The notes below the pieces were generated by a model. It saw only the letters and a list, made by a program, of their open reading frames with translations. It did not search any database and had not been told where the DNA came from. The translations under genes and the position numbers were made by a program. 64,000 nucleotides of DNA from Heterobasidion occidentale (Eukaryota; Basidiomycota; Agaricomycetes; Russulales; Bondarzewiaceae): NCBI GenBank assembly GCA_039111635.1, contig JBCAQO010000014.1, positions 806,001-870,000 on the forward strand, in the 5' to 3' direction. This document shows, one piece after another, positions 1 to 11,905 of this stretch. Numbering within the stretch: position 1 is the first letter of the stretch; every line of letters starts with the position of its first letter.

Positions 1-6
1 ATTTGC

Positions 7-473
7 CTACTTTAATTGCACGAGGGTGGGCCCTCGTGCCTCCTGAAGTGAGTAACACTCCGCCTTCGCAGACCCCGCCTGACAGATCCACCGCAGTCCC
101 TCGTATGCCCTGTCAATGTCCAGCATAACTGTGCTCGACATGGTTGCGATGACACCGCCCGAATCGCCGTGCGGCAAGAGAACGAGGTTTCTACCAGAAC
201 CCGTGCCGCAATACATCACAAGGGCGGCCTCGATTTTGTGCTCAATACGGGTCAGCTTCGAGATGCCGACCTGATGTCCAGCTTCCGTGTCTCCCCAACG
301 CCTCTGGACAAGGATAACGCGATTCTCACTGGCGCCACCCAAGAGATCAATTCGCGCAAGGCGCAAAACGTAGGAACCACATTGCCCAGGGGTGCAAGAG
401 GTACGCGAGGACGATCGCGTGCGGTGAGACCCAGTAGAATAGGTACATCGAGCTCCTCCGCGTTGAGTTCCAC
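7..473 (-). CDS. hypothetical protein, C-terminal part (fragment or frameshifted)
   Basis: The minus strand from about 345 to 7 reads as plausible protein ending in ARGPTLVQLK and stop. Just upstream, a second frame (about 473-375, containing ELDVPILLGLT) also looks coding. The two frames overlap near position 380 and differ by one register. No AG acceptor is visible at the switch, so an indel fits better than an intron. No ATG opens the frame, so the N-terminus is missing or in another exon. The family is not recognised and no function is proposed. Reading frames on the opposite strand here are treated as shadows. Confidence 0.35.
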
Positions 474-1139
474 CCCAGCCGATAGTCGGACAATGGCAGG
501 GGACGGGGTGCACAGTGGCAGTCTGCGCCGGACAGAGGATCAGTCAGTATTCTCGAGTCGGTCTGTTTCCGGAGAGAGACCCGAGCCTGTACCCCAACAT
601 AGTGCTACTGCTTAGTGTAGCACTTGTAGCTGGCACGATATGGTACCCTGGAAAGTAGATTGCGCCAAGTGTGTGAATTCCAGCGTGAACAACCATGACA
701 GGAGTCCACTGCCTCGCCTGCGACGCAGAGGCGAGTGGGCACGTGCCCGACACCCGACCGCAGATCTGAACTTGTTGAGATTTGGTTCCGTTTTCATTTG
801 GTTCCGTCTGGCTGTCTTGGACCAATGATCCTCTCATGGACTCCCGCAATTACACACAGCAATGCATCACTCTGAAGCATCAGACCAGTCTCGAGGAGCC
901 ATCCATTTTGACTTGGCCACATCAGCAACTCCCACCACCATCTACCACCGGCACCCCACACTGTCTCGATCGCCAAGCAGAAGACAAGGGCGTCAACATT
1001 ACAACTGCTGACCGGCACTTTCAGTGAGAGAGTAGAGTGCTCAAGATAGACACAGGACATAACTATTCCAGGTATAGTAAATATCTCGAGGTACACCCCC
1101 TACTGTTGCCCCTCATGCGAACGAGCCCTACCCGCCCAT

Positions 1140-2450
1140 TCATTCTTCCTCACTCGCACTGACATACACTAATCCCTTGATCACCACGGGCCCTCGTGGA
1201 TGCCCACAAACTCTCCGCCGCGACGCCCTGGATTGCGAAGTGTCAGCATCGCCTGCAAACACCTCTGACGCTGTGCGGACACGCGCTATCGGGTGGGCCA
1301 CCGCACATGTATTGCGGGTTGAGGGACGGGGCCTGTCCACTCCTCGTGACTCAGACACCCCCATGAGACCGCCTCTGAAACCATTGAACCACGGGAGCTC
1401 TCCCGAGGGACTCCTAGCGCCTAGTGAAGCCGTAGCCTCATGCCCAGCCCCGTCACTGTTGACTGCCACCCTGCCCCCATCGTTTTGTGAACCCAACAAC
1501 TCTGGCTGCGAGTCCTCAGGAGTGCCCAACGATGGATGGTCACACCACGGCCCACACGAGCGATCCTCATGGGCCGCGTTCCACGCCCTCAGGAACCCGC
1601 TGAAGCGCAGAGAGGGCACGCAGGAAGACGACGCAGTCATCGAAATATTGTGAATCTCACCGGAGGGGTTCTCCTCCATATCCAGCGGCCCCCTCGCCTT
1701 CAATTGCACCGCTGTGAACTTGGGCTGCCTCGGATGGCCAGCGTTCCTAGCAGCCTCCGCCGGGGTGGGGGGTGCCTCGCTCGAAGGGACCTCGGCATCT
1801 TTGGGCTCCTCCCCTTTGGCCGGGACAACATCCGCAGGCGTCCGAGTGCCATACAGAAGACCTGTAAGGTTTTTGCGGGCCAGGTAGCGCGGGACATGCT
1901 CCCCCGGCATGAAGAAACCCTCCACCACTGCATTGTTTGGCTCGGGGTTCTCATAATCGGCAGGAGTGAACTCCAGTCCTTCTCGTGGCACAACGTCAGC
2001 ATACAGATCCTCAGCCGGGCGAGGGTCTTCTGGGTGACCCATCAGAAAAAAGCGCCCGGGAATAGTTTGCACGCCCATGCTGCGTGTCTTGACCGGCGCG
2101 TCCTCGGTTTCGCTGGTTTGCTCACGCGCACCAATGGTGGGATTGAGGCCAGTCTCCGCGACCTGAACATCTGTCCCAGCACTGCCGATATTGAAGGTCA
2201 TATTCATGCTGATGGTCTGGCGATCCCGACAGACCATCAGCCAGGATCGGCTTTTGCAAAGCTGATCCTCGACGTACCACTGCCAATCTTCCATCCCGTC
2301 CACGAACTTGTTCCATCTGAACACTGTTGGCATTGACATGCGCGCGATTGCCGTTCGATTCCATGATGGTCCTTGGATATTCTCAGCGATACCATCGGGA
2401 AAATTACTTGGTACTGATTTTCCCTGTCGGAGTTGGTCAAGTGGTGACAT
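1140..2450 (-). CDS. hypothetical protein, 436 residues
   Basis: An ATG-initiated minus-strand frame of 436 codons. The N-terminal 70 residues look globular (WNKFVDGMEDWQWYVEDQL, then WLMVCRDRQT). The middle is rich in P, E and A, as in a disordered linker, and the C-terminus ends in acidic SASEEE. A GTGAGA at about 1660, following a residue run ending ENPSG, is a possible intron donor, so the real C-terminus may differ. A promoter was not identified. No catalytic motif or known domain is visible. The opposite-strand frame of 266 codons is judged a shadow because its composition is less protein-like. Confidence 0.4.
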   Translation of the reverse strand: MSPLDQLRQGKSVPSNFPDGIAENIQGPSWNRTAIARMSMPTVFRWNKFVDGMEDWQWYVEDQLCKSRSWLMVCRDRQTISMNMTFNIGSAGTDVQVAETGLNPTIGAREQTSETEDAPVKTRSMGVQTIPGRFFLMGHPEDPRPAEDLYADVVPREGLEFTPADYENPEPNNAVVEGFFMPGEHVPRYLARKNLTGLLYGTRTPADVVPAKGEEPKDAEVPSSEAPPTPAEAARNAGHPRQPKFTAVQLKARGPLDMEENPSGEIHNISMTASSSCVPSLRFSGFLRAWNAAHEDRSCGPWCDHPSLGTPEDSQPELLGSQNDGGRVAVNSDGAGHEATASLGARSPSGELPWFNGFRGGLMGVSESRGVDRPRPSTRNTCAVAHPIARVRTASEVFAGDADTSQSRASRRRVCGHPRGPVVIKGLVYVSASEEE

Positions 2451-2550
2451 ATAGTCACGGCTTGGAAAGCCTTTTTCTACCTTTGTATAGTCTGATCAAG
2501 TATTCACCAGAAATTTACAAAAAGAGAAGCAAGATAAGACTGAAATAGAT

Positions 2551-2794
2551 TCTGCAATCCATGACCAGAAAGATGAATTATAGCCGAAATCTTACCAGGC
2601 ATTGTCATATGTTCAAATAGCGATAACGACTGAGCGTGATCTTGAAATCCATGACCAGAAAGATGAATTATAGTCGAAATCTTACCAGGCATTGTCATAT
2701 GTTCAAATAGCAATGACAACCGAGCATGATCTTGCAGTCCATGACCAGAAGCATGAATTATAGGTGAATTTTTACCAGGCATTGTCATATGTCA
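2551..2794. repeat. tandem repeat, three copies of 90 bp
   Basis: ATCCATGACCAGAAAGATGA and the following bases recur with starts near 2561, 2651 and 2741, an exact 90 bp period with a few substitutions. The third copy is the most diverged. On the minus strand each copy is open and encodes a repeated MTMPGK...SGHG peptide, but there is no sign of a real gene. Probably a young minisatellite or a transposon-derived satellite. Confidence 0.85.
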
Positions 2795-2898
2795 ACGCAT
2801 GATCAAGAAATAGTTAGTGTACAGCGCATGACCAAGAAGTAAATAGAGTACAACGACAATCAGATTGTAGGGACGACTTGGATGGGAAGACGTGACAT

Positions 2899-3461
2899 TT
2901 AGGCGTTCTTTTCAACGAAGACGATTGGCACCCAGAGACCACGATCGTTGGGGATATGCAAGGATGCCCATCGATCCTTTCCCCCTTTCCTGATGCGCAA
3001 ACGCCGTCCGTCCTTCGCGTATACGCGCACCTGGACGTGTTCTACTTCATCGTCCGACGTATGCATAGTGGACCTAAGGAGAGAGCACTATGAAAGAGAA
3101 TCAAACAGCGAGTGAAATCCAAACTCACCGAATGCACACGGCTCCTACATCGCGTAGGGCTTCGGGCCCAGCGTGGCGGAGAAACTCTCGGACAAGTGAC
3201 TCTACCCTTGACTTCTCCTCCGCGTTCGCGCTATAGTGTTCCGAAAACGCCCACGAGACTGTCGGTTCCGATGCACGCTCTTTCCGCAGCGTCAGCACGC
3301 GCCTAGTACCAGCGGTTTCACTCCCATGGTCCAGTGAAAACGAGAGATGCTCACCTCGAGCGAGTGTTTCTAACAAGCGTGATCGTTAGCGACGCTAGCG
3401 CAGAACACAGCGTGCTGTGTGCTCACCTTGTCCCCCTCCTTCCCTTATGATAGCGTGTCAT
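2899..3461 (-). CDS. small hypothetical protein, four exons, 132 residues
   Basis: Four exons on the minus strand: 3461-3427, 3369-3355, 3302-3129 and 3073-2899. Each intron starts GTGAGC or GTGAGT and ends TAG, with lengths of 57, 52 and 55 nt. The first intron has a CTAAC-like branch site. The joined frame is exactly 399 bases, starts ATG-ACA-CGC and ends TAA. Exon 2 is only 15 bases. The protein is basic at the N-terminus (MTRYHKGRRGTR), has a middle helix-prone segment with EEKSRVESLVREFLRHAG, and a C-terminal strand-rich segment with VQVRVYAKDGRRLRIRKGG and DRWASLHIPNDRGLW. I do not recognise the family. The clean frame through three introns is the evidence for a real gene. Confidence 0.7.
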
Positions 3462-4269
3462 GTTGATTCTGTGATTGACCGTGTTCAGAGGGTGTAGTAG
3501 TTGAGGATGTTTGTTGATGGAAGCTCTTGACAGAGTGCAGGTTGCGTGCAAACGTTTGCACGTTCAGAGTTTAACGGTGGTGTTCGTTTGTACGCGCTTC
3601 TTTGATTTTCTCGCGACAGACAATGCAATTAGGGATATATCCCACACCGCTCGCGGTCTGCAAGACATCTATCAGAGTGATCAGTAAGTCACGACGCACG
3701 CTAATGGCTTATACTGTACAAATAAAAATCAGTAACGGCAACGCTCTGTACAGAACGCACGATACACAGTGAAGACTCGTAACAATGTCCCATTTTGACA
3801 GATAAAGATTCTAATGTCGCCAGTGCATCCGTATCTGTGAAGAATTCCTGATGACCTAGCGATTAGAGGTTTTAGATGAATATTTCGTAAGCGTTATGTG
3901 TCGCGTGACCAGGAAACGCGTCGTAACGCACCTGTCACATCGCGGCCGTAGTCACGTCACTCGCATACGCTCGACACGCGCGCCCGTCCTCGCTGCGGCC
4001 ACAGTCCGCACGTCATTCCTCGGCCGCCCTGCTCCCCGCTCCCTCGTCGAATCCCTCCGCAAGTCCCAGGAGCGCGGCTGACTCGCTCACACTCGGATGA
4101 GAGGCTCCTGCATCCGTCCTCAGGTCGTTCCTGGGCCTCTCTGCTCCCCGCTCCCTCGTCGGCCCCCATTCCAGTAGAATCATGCCAGGGGTGTGGGGTG
4201 TTACTTTCCCAGCCCTCCCTGATTAAGAGATGTACGTAGATGTGATTATCGAAGAATCGTGCAATAGAA
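3462..4269. other. intergenic region, no gene seen
   Basis: No convincing frame. It holds a 21 bp exact duplication (4029-4049 and 4141-4161, CTGCTCCCCGCTCCCTCGTC plus one base) within two related GC-rich stretches. The 3' end of the Plavaka-type gene begins at 4270. Confidence 0.5.
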
Positions 4270-7200
4270 TTATGAAAACACCATGTCCTCGGCATCAAAC
4301 ATCGTTGTGTCCTCATCTACACTTTCCGGATCTTCCATGGATTCCTCTGAATCTGACACATCCTCCCATCCCTCTGCCTCACGATCTTCCAAGGCCAGCT
4401 CTGGGTCTTCTCTCTCCTCCATATCCGTATCCTGAAGATCGGGCACCCGTGTCGTGGGCTCTGGTTCCTCAAGAAATTCCAAGGGCCCTTGTCGTCCAGA
4501 AGGAATGACAGGAGTTGATCGTTCGTGGGCATGAATGTGCCCAATGCCCATACCCCAGTGATAACGCATCAGAATATCACGATCAGCAAACCTAGACGCG
4601 AGACCGTGAGTCGGGCTTTCATATGCCGAGTACGATGTTCACTCACCGATTCACATAGTAAGCCTTCCAGTCCTGTCCGTCCTTGGCACATCGGGAGAGA
4701 CCCATCCCATCTGCATGCCGAGGACCTTTTGCGAACGCTGGGATAATGTGACATTCCCGGAGAACGTCTACTGGGTCTAAAAATCCAAAGGAATCCTCCC
4801 TGTTCAAAGGGGGAAAGCGGAGACAATCTAATTCGCAAGTGTCCCAACCATCGTCCGTCGCAGGCATGGTCTCATACCATCTGACCCACAAGAAGTCCAT
4901 ACGACGAGGGCAGTAATCCAACATGCCGGAGCCGGTGTAGATAACATTTGCATGGTAAATTCCAAGGACTTGCGCATACCAAAAATGATGACTTGTTGCA
5001 TCGGAATCCACGTTAGCCAACACCATGACATTGCTGCGAGAGTGACCTGGATGAATGTTGTCCTGTCCTCGTTGAACATCGTAAGTCGTGTAATTGAAAC
5101 GCGCTAACTTGTGCAAATAGAGCTTGTCGTGCTTGAAGAAGATGAGATCGCAGTCGTCCCGCTTTGTAGGGTCCCGGACTGGAATTTCAGTCCTCAAATA
5201 CTCAGGAAGCGTAGCGGCTTCGACCTGTAACACAGTTTGTATGCGCGGAAGAAGATGAGCCCTGAGCTTGGACAAGAATTCCTGAAGATCATAAGTGTCT
5301 GATAGTTTCACATGAGAAAATGATCAACGTACTTTGATGGCGGGATCTCCTGAATTTCGCTGTAAAAAGAGAGGAAGAACCACAGGGCACTTTTCCGTTT
5401 CGCCAATATGATACCGCTGTTTCAAATCCTTCGAGACGGACTCTTGTTTGCCGTGTTTATAGGAAAGCTGGCGGATGCGAGTCTCACGTCGTTCGATCTG
5501 TGTGAGTTGCTTTGTATAATTTTTGCCGCTTGTACGCAAGAAACTACCTTTGGGTCTAAGATGTTCACGTTCACCCTGTGAATGTGTCAATATTCGCAGG
5601 AAGCACACAGAGAAAAACAGGCACGGACCGATTGAGAAGAATATGAATCTGTTGTCCCAAATGCTATAATAGATCGAACATAGTCACCAAGAGAGTGAAT
5701 CTTGTAAGTTTCCAAATTGAATGACTTGGGCTTTCTGGCTGTATCCGCTGAACTGCTTGCGAGCACAGATGCAGGACGAGGAAGTTTGGCCATTTTATTT
5801 TGCTGGCGTCGTTGTCGAGCAGCGCTCTCTTTTGCGAGCTCCCGAGTATTGAAAGCAGAGCATGTGTTGTCGACAAATTCTCGAAGACGCTCTCCCAAAA
5901 CAGCGGTCAGCGTAGCTAAAAGGGAAAGGGTGTGATCGGTGTGCATTCGAAGTTTTGCCAGTCCATGCCAGTGAGTCAGTACAAACAAGAGCTGCAAGAT
6001 CTGGTGATTGTGCGGTTCAGGCAGGAGTCCTTCGAAGACGGGGATTGAACACTGCAGCAGATCTCAGAACGAAAACACCAGTCAAGGAGAACTGATCCTA
6101 CCTGTAGAAGGTCTTCATAGTCTCGGGCAGCCATCCTCTTCAATTCGGAAGCATTTCTAGATATACGTTTGATCGCATCTCTACCGAACGAAGGTACCTG
6201 TCGGTACCTGACAGAAGATTGAGCCACCTGGTCGTTGACGACAAGACTCTGCATACCTTCGGTCTAAGATGTGCTTTAGCCCTTCGTCCTCGCAATCGAG
6301 GATGCGGAGAAGGTGTATAAACAATGACTTCCACACGCCAAGCTCAATTTCGTGCAAGAGATCGACAACAAACATGTCAAACATGTTGAAACCAAGCGGT
6401 GCCAGTCTTTCCGAGAATGCATTCTAGATGAATGTTTAGCTTACTTGGATGTTCACGCCATAGAGCGAGAAACTTACTGTTGTTGGGACCAAAGATTCTG
6501 GCTTCAACAGCTTTTCTACGGCAGAACTGTTTACTGCAAAATTTTTGTGATAGATTATTTCCCGAGCAAGCGACACAACAACCCGACGGTGTTGGTCATC
6601 CACGCGAGCCAGTGACACCCGTTGTGCCATATCCTGAGGCATACCGATGTTATGCACCCGGGATAGAGGAATCAGGCAACGTGGGCAAGGACAACCACCG
6701 AGATTTCGTATGCTGGCGAGAATGATCCTGGGACACATGATTGAGTGATGGGGTACTCCGTGATATCAAAAAGGGGAAAAACAGACTTTTCAGGATAGTC
6801 AGCAGAGTAAGTGAATATTCGAGGATAGAACCGTCGTTTGACTCCATCACAACACTCAATGACAATGCCGTGCGCATAGGCATGCAGAAATTCGTCGTCA
6901 AGGAGTAGCCTCCATTGGGCCTGTAACATATCGCGCTGACAATGGGCCATGAAAGCGCTGTTGGGTCCCTTTCTCCAATTCTTTCGGCAGCAAAATCCTT
7001 GAAAGCGTCCGGGAGCTATTTCGTTTCGTCAGTGTCGTTCGTCTGTAGAATGGAAGCGATTTACCTTTTCGAAGTAAGCTATATGAGTGAAGGAACGACA
7101 AGATGGTTTACACCGGCGATACTTCGATTCATTGCCAAGTGCAAGATAGGCAGGCCACAGTTTGGCATCGCCGAAGGTCGAAAGATGAGTGCCGTCTGAT

Positions 7201-8477
7201 GCAAACATCAGCGCGGCGACAACTCTTTCAAGGCTACACCCTGGTTCTCCTGGACTTTCCTGCAGAGCGTTGTGTGCATCCAAAAAAGCCTCTGATGTAT
7301 AGGCTTCTCCGTGGACTTGTACTGCCTCTGGAGCACTACCAGGTTGGCATAGCAGTTTATATGGCTCGAGATGTAAGTGGGGAAAGGTTGTCGGGTTGGT
7401 GATCTTTTCCTTAATCACAGACACTAACCGTCGATGATGGAAACTTGTGACGACATAATCCTGCGCCCCTGGTTGAAGACATTTCTTGTGGAACGGGATA
7501 GATATCTTGACGGTGTCGTGTATCCACCCATCCTCCTCTTGTTCGTCCTCCCAATTATCCTCATCCTGACCAGCCAGCTTGCGATCAATACTGCTCCATG
7601 GCGTTTTTCTGACGTCCTCCGGGCGAAAATCGGTACTGCCGACGATGTCGATGAGATTTTTGAAACTCGATTGAGATTTTCGTACTCCATCGTTCCAGTA
7701 CCATTCACCGAGAAGAAATGACGAGCGATTGGGATAAGGATAGAATGACGGCGCAGAAGAAGACTCAGGGAGGGCATTCGAGTCATCCTGCGTTGACAAA
7801 GCAGGCTTTTCAGCGACTCGTTCGGGATCGTGTGCTGGAAAGTCAGTGGCATGATACTGACGAAACAACCCAAAAATGTTTCGGGGAGACTTCAAGATCT
7901 GTCGCAAAGACTTTTGAATCACCTGAGGTGGATCGGAAGAGAGGGCTACGGTGGGAGGCGACTGCATCGGAGTTATAGACGCGGAAGAAGATGGCTCTGA
8001 TAGCGACTGCAACTGAACGGGTAAAGCTGCCGGGGGCTGAGGCAACATGTCACGATAACGTTTAGGAAGCCTGGTATTTGCTCTACGAGGCCTGCGTTCT
8101 GCCAGAGAAAGGTTTGGGTCATCTTGATTTGCGGAGGACGACTGTGGAATAGACTGAAAACCTTAAGATACAGATGAGGGCGAAACTTTGAGATGTAAAC
8201 TCACCTGTTGTACAGCTGGTGTAGGGACCTCTGCGATCGACAATGCTGGCTCCAAGACCTCCGCGACCAACGGTGCTGTCTCCAAAACTGCTCTGGATCC
8301 ATCAGCATCCGTTCGACGACGTTTCTTCGCAGCCCACACTTCTTTGGCTTTTGCTAGCGCCTCAGAAAACCTTTTCTTGGTTTTCTGACATGTGCGCCTG
8401 TGGTAAGTGAGCGCCGATGGCAGCGAGAATGACCTTCCGCAAACACAAGACTCGCTGAAAGCCGGCGGCAATTCCAT
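4270..8477 (-). CDS. Plavaka-type transposase, ten exons, one frameshift
   Basis: Exons on the minus strand: 8477-8205, 8153-7065, 7015-6787, 6727-6478, 6423-6257, 6207-6102, 6051-5629, 5575-5333, 5281-4647 and 4591-4270. All nine introns are GT-AG and 49-59 nt. The product would be about 1245 residues. It starts with a C2HC/C2H2-like finger (C11, C13, H26, C30) followed by a basic KKRRR stretch. Then come RRPRRANTRLPKRYRD, YPNRSSFLLGEWYWNDG, and the family hallmark MFDMFVVDLLHEIELGVWKS. The tail is acidic. The family is the Plavaka DNA transposons of Agaricomycetes, related to KDZ elements, so the product probably acts in the nucleus on transposon ends. Exon 3 is one base short: the frame changes at about 6966-6976 (GGGACCC on the minus strand). 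That is one deleted base or a sequencing error. I did not find terminal inverted repeats. Confidence 0.88.
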
Positions 8478-9288
8478 GAAAATCGTGTGGCCAGAGGAGG
8501 TCGAATGATACAAGCGCGGGTGGGGACTTTCAGCGCAAGCGATGGTCTGTCAGCTTATATGTAGAAAGACATGACTCGCTCGCTCGCTAAGATGTGTTTT
8601 GCCGATCGGATCTCAAATCGTTATGCGCTGTAGTGAAGTAGAATAGCTTCTATGAGGAGAACTACTCAGAAACCCAAGACCAGAAAGTGCTCATCACATT
8701 TTTACGGTCAACCGTCTTGTACCACAAAACCCTCTAACATCCGAACCACCGATGAGTGCCTGGAGAGGCTCCAAACGCCGTTGAGACAGAGACAGTCTAA
8801 CACCCTGCAATGAGCAAGGAGCCAGCTGCTGATGACCAAACAATGCCTGCAATGAGCAAGCGCCGTTCGGAGATGACATGGAAGAGGTGCCATGGAAGAG
8901 GTGCCATCCTTGGGGAGTATACAGTTAAATGAAGCAAAGATGGGCCAGCGATGGGTGAAGAGTTGGAAAGGGGAGTTGTAGCCGTCACGTGTGACGGATT
9001 CTGCCGGCACGAGCTCCATCGGAGTTGCAACCGATTTCTTTGTAGCGGCCAGGCTCATTTTAGTGTTTCTACCCACCAATTGTTGCACATACAGTACCTA
9101 TCTTAGCTTCTTGGAATACAACCTGTCATTTTTTCGTATTTTTAAAATCAAGAGAAAGCGATGCTGAGGCACTGCTGAGTCTGTCTGAACACTGGCGATT
9201 GACCGAGATAGTCCAGGATAGTCCCTGATCAATCTTCCGCGTCTCTTCCGGATGCAATCGACGTATATATTAGTAAGTGAAGGTCAAT
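8478..9288. other. divergent intergenic region between Plavaka-type and deaminase-like genes
   Basis: No supported gene. Short minus-strand frames at 8694-9088 are low-complexity and were rejected. The region contains the paired direct motif listed at 8803-8862 and must hold promoters for the two flanking divergent genes. Near 8880-8905 GGAAGAGGTGCCAT is repeated in tandem. Confidence 0.5.
8803..8862. repeat. paired direct motif, left copy
   Basis: CCCTGCAATGAGCAAGGA at 8803-8820 and CCTGCAATGAGCAAGCG at 8846-8862, 43 bp start to start. The same pair, in the same order and orientation, lies at 14801-14864. The bases between the two halves differ between the copies. On the minus strand the pair lies 326-385 bp upstream of the Plavaka-type ATG. 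It could be a regulatory site or a subterminal mobile-element repeat. Confidence 0.75.
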
Positions 9289-11638
9289 ATGGCGTCACCC
9301 CACATTCACTGCTACCTTTGCTTACTACGTCCTGTCTCCGAGCTTCAGTTCCCATTCCCCGCCTTTACTATCGTCGAAATCATGAACGCGTCCGAGTCCC
9401 TGGTCAACAAGATCAACAAGTTCAAAACCATCACCACCTTGATCATGGTTATCCTTTATCTTCGAGGACAAAATAATTCGCTATCCCAGACGCAGACGGT
9501 CTACAAAGACAAGAGACAAGTCGTCGAAAGGCCCCAGTCACAGCACCGATTGCTCGATCAGCTTGCTACACTGCTTGTCAGAGACCGCGAAGTGGTGGCT
9601 GTGGCGGCAGGTATGCAGAGGGGCGCTAACGTCAGCCTCGTCGTCTCGGTCTCACATCAACGCGACATAGACGCTTCCATAGAATGCGCGGAAGACCAAG
9701 TAATGCATAACTGCATCATTACCACCAATCCGACACACCCCAATGAGGCGAGAGGGAAGACCGATCTCGCAGCAAAGACGAAGACGACGGGGACGGGCGC
9801 GGAGAAGGGAAAGAAAGTTCTGAAATCGGAGGTTCAAGCGAAAGTGGAGAAGAGAGTGAGATTGGAGACAGAGTCTCAAGTGAGGACGAGGACAACTGCT
9901 GCGACAGATGAGGCGATGACCACAAGGAGCATAAGCTCAGAGGCGAGGACGGGGGCGACAGAGCCGTCGAGAGGGAAGATGAATCGGTCAGTAGCAATGA
10001 AGGGTAAATCGGAGACGAATGAGGAGGATCGGGGACAGGATGTCGTGCCATTTACAAAGGCCATGTTAAATGAACAAAAGAAGTGAGTGCGAACTTTCTA
10101 TCGAATGATAACCTTTCTGACATAGTTCATAAAGCATGAAGTTTGATGAGCACGTCTCGGAGGTGATCGAGTTACTCAAGAAAGAGGACACCACACCTTA
10201 CAGCCTGGGCGTTCACGTCGTTTCTCGTGGCTACCGCAAGATGCGCTCTCGACTCAGGTGTACGATGTCTACCGCCTTCCTCAGCAAGATCTTGAATGCC
10301 GAACCTGACAGATTGCCTGAACTATTCAAGAAGAAGTCTACATTACGCAAAGAACGGGACCAAGTCCTTTCTGGAGAGCTCATAGCACGTTGGTGGGGCA
10401 TCGACCTTTTCGGCGTGGAGCACGGAGGACTCGAGTTGAAAACCCGAGCGCAGAACAATGACGTTCTTTTTGTCAAGGAGACATGCGTGGCCTTCCATCA
10501 TACCTTGTGCTTGGCTCTGAAAGGCTATCAGACCTGTTTGGACGAGATTTCCAAAGCCCAGCCAGACAATTTCGGCGCGATGATGAACAAGACCTGGCTT
10601 TATGTCACTCTTTTGGAAGCATTTGCATATTCCAACGCTTTCGCAGACTACCTGACTCTCGCCATTCCCGATATATTCGACCATCCCTTCGCAGGTACAG
10701 AACCCAAGTATACCACACCATCTAGAGAGTCCCAGGGCCAGCCAAATACGTGGGAGGAACAAGCAGTGGTGGACGACGATGATACAGATATGTTCGTCAC
10801 TGTGGGCTCGACACCGATTGACGCATACAAGCAGTGGCTGCGTCGACAGGTTGTGATACCATTCGCTGTTCACGTCTCGTGGGTTCGGCACAGTATCTTC
10901 GGAACATCACTTACACTGTCATTTCTGCCGAACATCCTGGGACAGACATGGCACCCTGGGAAGAGGTGGTGAAGGAGGTATTGAGCGAGAACGACGAGAC
11001 TGCTCGCACGAAGACAGTGATCGACGAACTCAAATTATTGATGACGAGGGACGCCGAGAAGGCGGGGAGCTCAATTAGCCGCCACTGCAAGAATTTACTA
11101 TCGCCGACTCCCATGTTCCAAGGGAGTATCCATTGCGAGTGTCTCTTGGCTAGCGTCCTGGACGGGAAGAACCTGGACAATGGGAGCATGTTGCTTGCTG
11201 CACATGGTGTTAATCCGGAAAGTTTTCACCCCCTACACCTTCCAATGCCAATATTGACATGGAGATTTACAGAGCGACATAGACCCCTGCTACGTCGGCA
11301 CGTCTAAACTCGCATGCCCTGTCTGCCATTTCGTGAATTCCGAATTAGGCGCGCGCAAGTGGCTGGCGAAACCGAATCACAATTTCATGTTCCCCTGCGC
11401 GCTGCCACGTGAGCTTCGTGAGGATATACACACGAGGGCAGAGATCCATTTCAAGGCCATATTGCTGGACTTACTCGATGTATTACTCAAGCCGAAGCCG
11501 CGACATTCGCGGACCGATTCCGCTCAAACCGAAGGTTATCAGACGGACAGTGAACGCAAGAGCCTTGAGGTCTTGAAGGCGAAGCGAGAGATCGATCGTC
11601 ACAACGTGTCTGTAGACCGTGCTCTATGGATAAACTGA
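9289..11638 (+). CDS. OTT_1508-like deaminase family protein (predicted)
   Basis: Four exons: 9289-10082, 10135-10849, 10894-11206 and 11283-11638, joining in frame to 725 residues. Introns are 52, 44 and 76 nt; the last uses a weak GTGTTA donor. The C-terminal third carries a zinc-deaminase signature: H583-C-E585 within SIHCECLLAS, then C619-P-V-C622 within GTSKLACPVC. Upstream are LLDQLATLLVRDREVVAVAA and a helical middle region. An HxE plus CxxC pair with the (I/V)G(x)SK lead-in matches the OTT_1508-like deaminase family, which is expanded in basidiomycetes. By family, the likely chemistry is deamination of a base or nucleotide; the substrate is unknown. A lysine- and glutamate-rich stretch (about residues 160-260) looks disordered. 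The start at 9289 is the first ATG in frame; ATG 9382 is an alternative. It is convergent with the next gene. Confidence 0.72.
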
Positions 11639-11905
11639 AGACGGCCAGTTTTGAGTGTTGAAATGCAGAAGGTCAGGCTTCTGGGGTAGTCCGAGAGCGC
11701 TTGTAGGTTTCTTCCGCATTCTAATTAGCGCCGTTTAGTCACCATTCGTAGATCGAAAAGAACGGTTGAAAGGTACTTCGAATACGAGAGACGGCATTTT
11801 CACGATCCGAGACACGGCGTTGTTTGATACATGTATATCATTCTGAATGGCATCAGACTTGCGACATGAACCTATTGCGTGAGAGGGCAAAAAAAACATG
11901 CGAAA

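Noticed and set aside
6424..6444. A 21-base intron (GTAAGC...CTAG) in the Plavaka-type gene
   Set aside because: A better GTAAGT donor at 6477 gives a normal 54 nt intron with the same acceptor, keeps the frame, and joins ESLVPTT directly to the conserved NAFSERLAPLGF.
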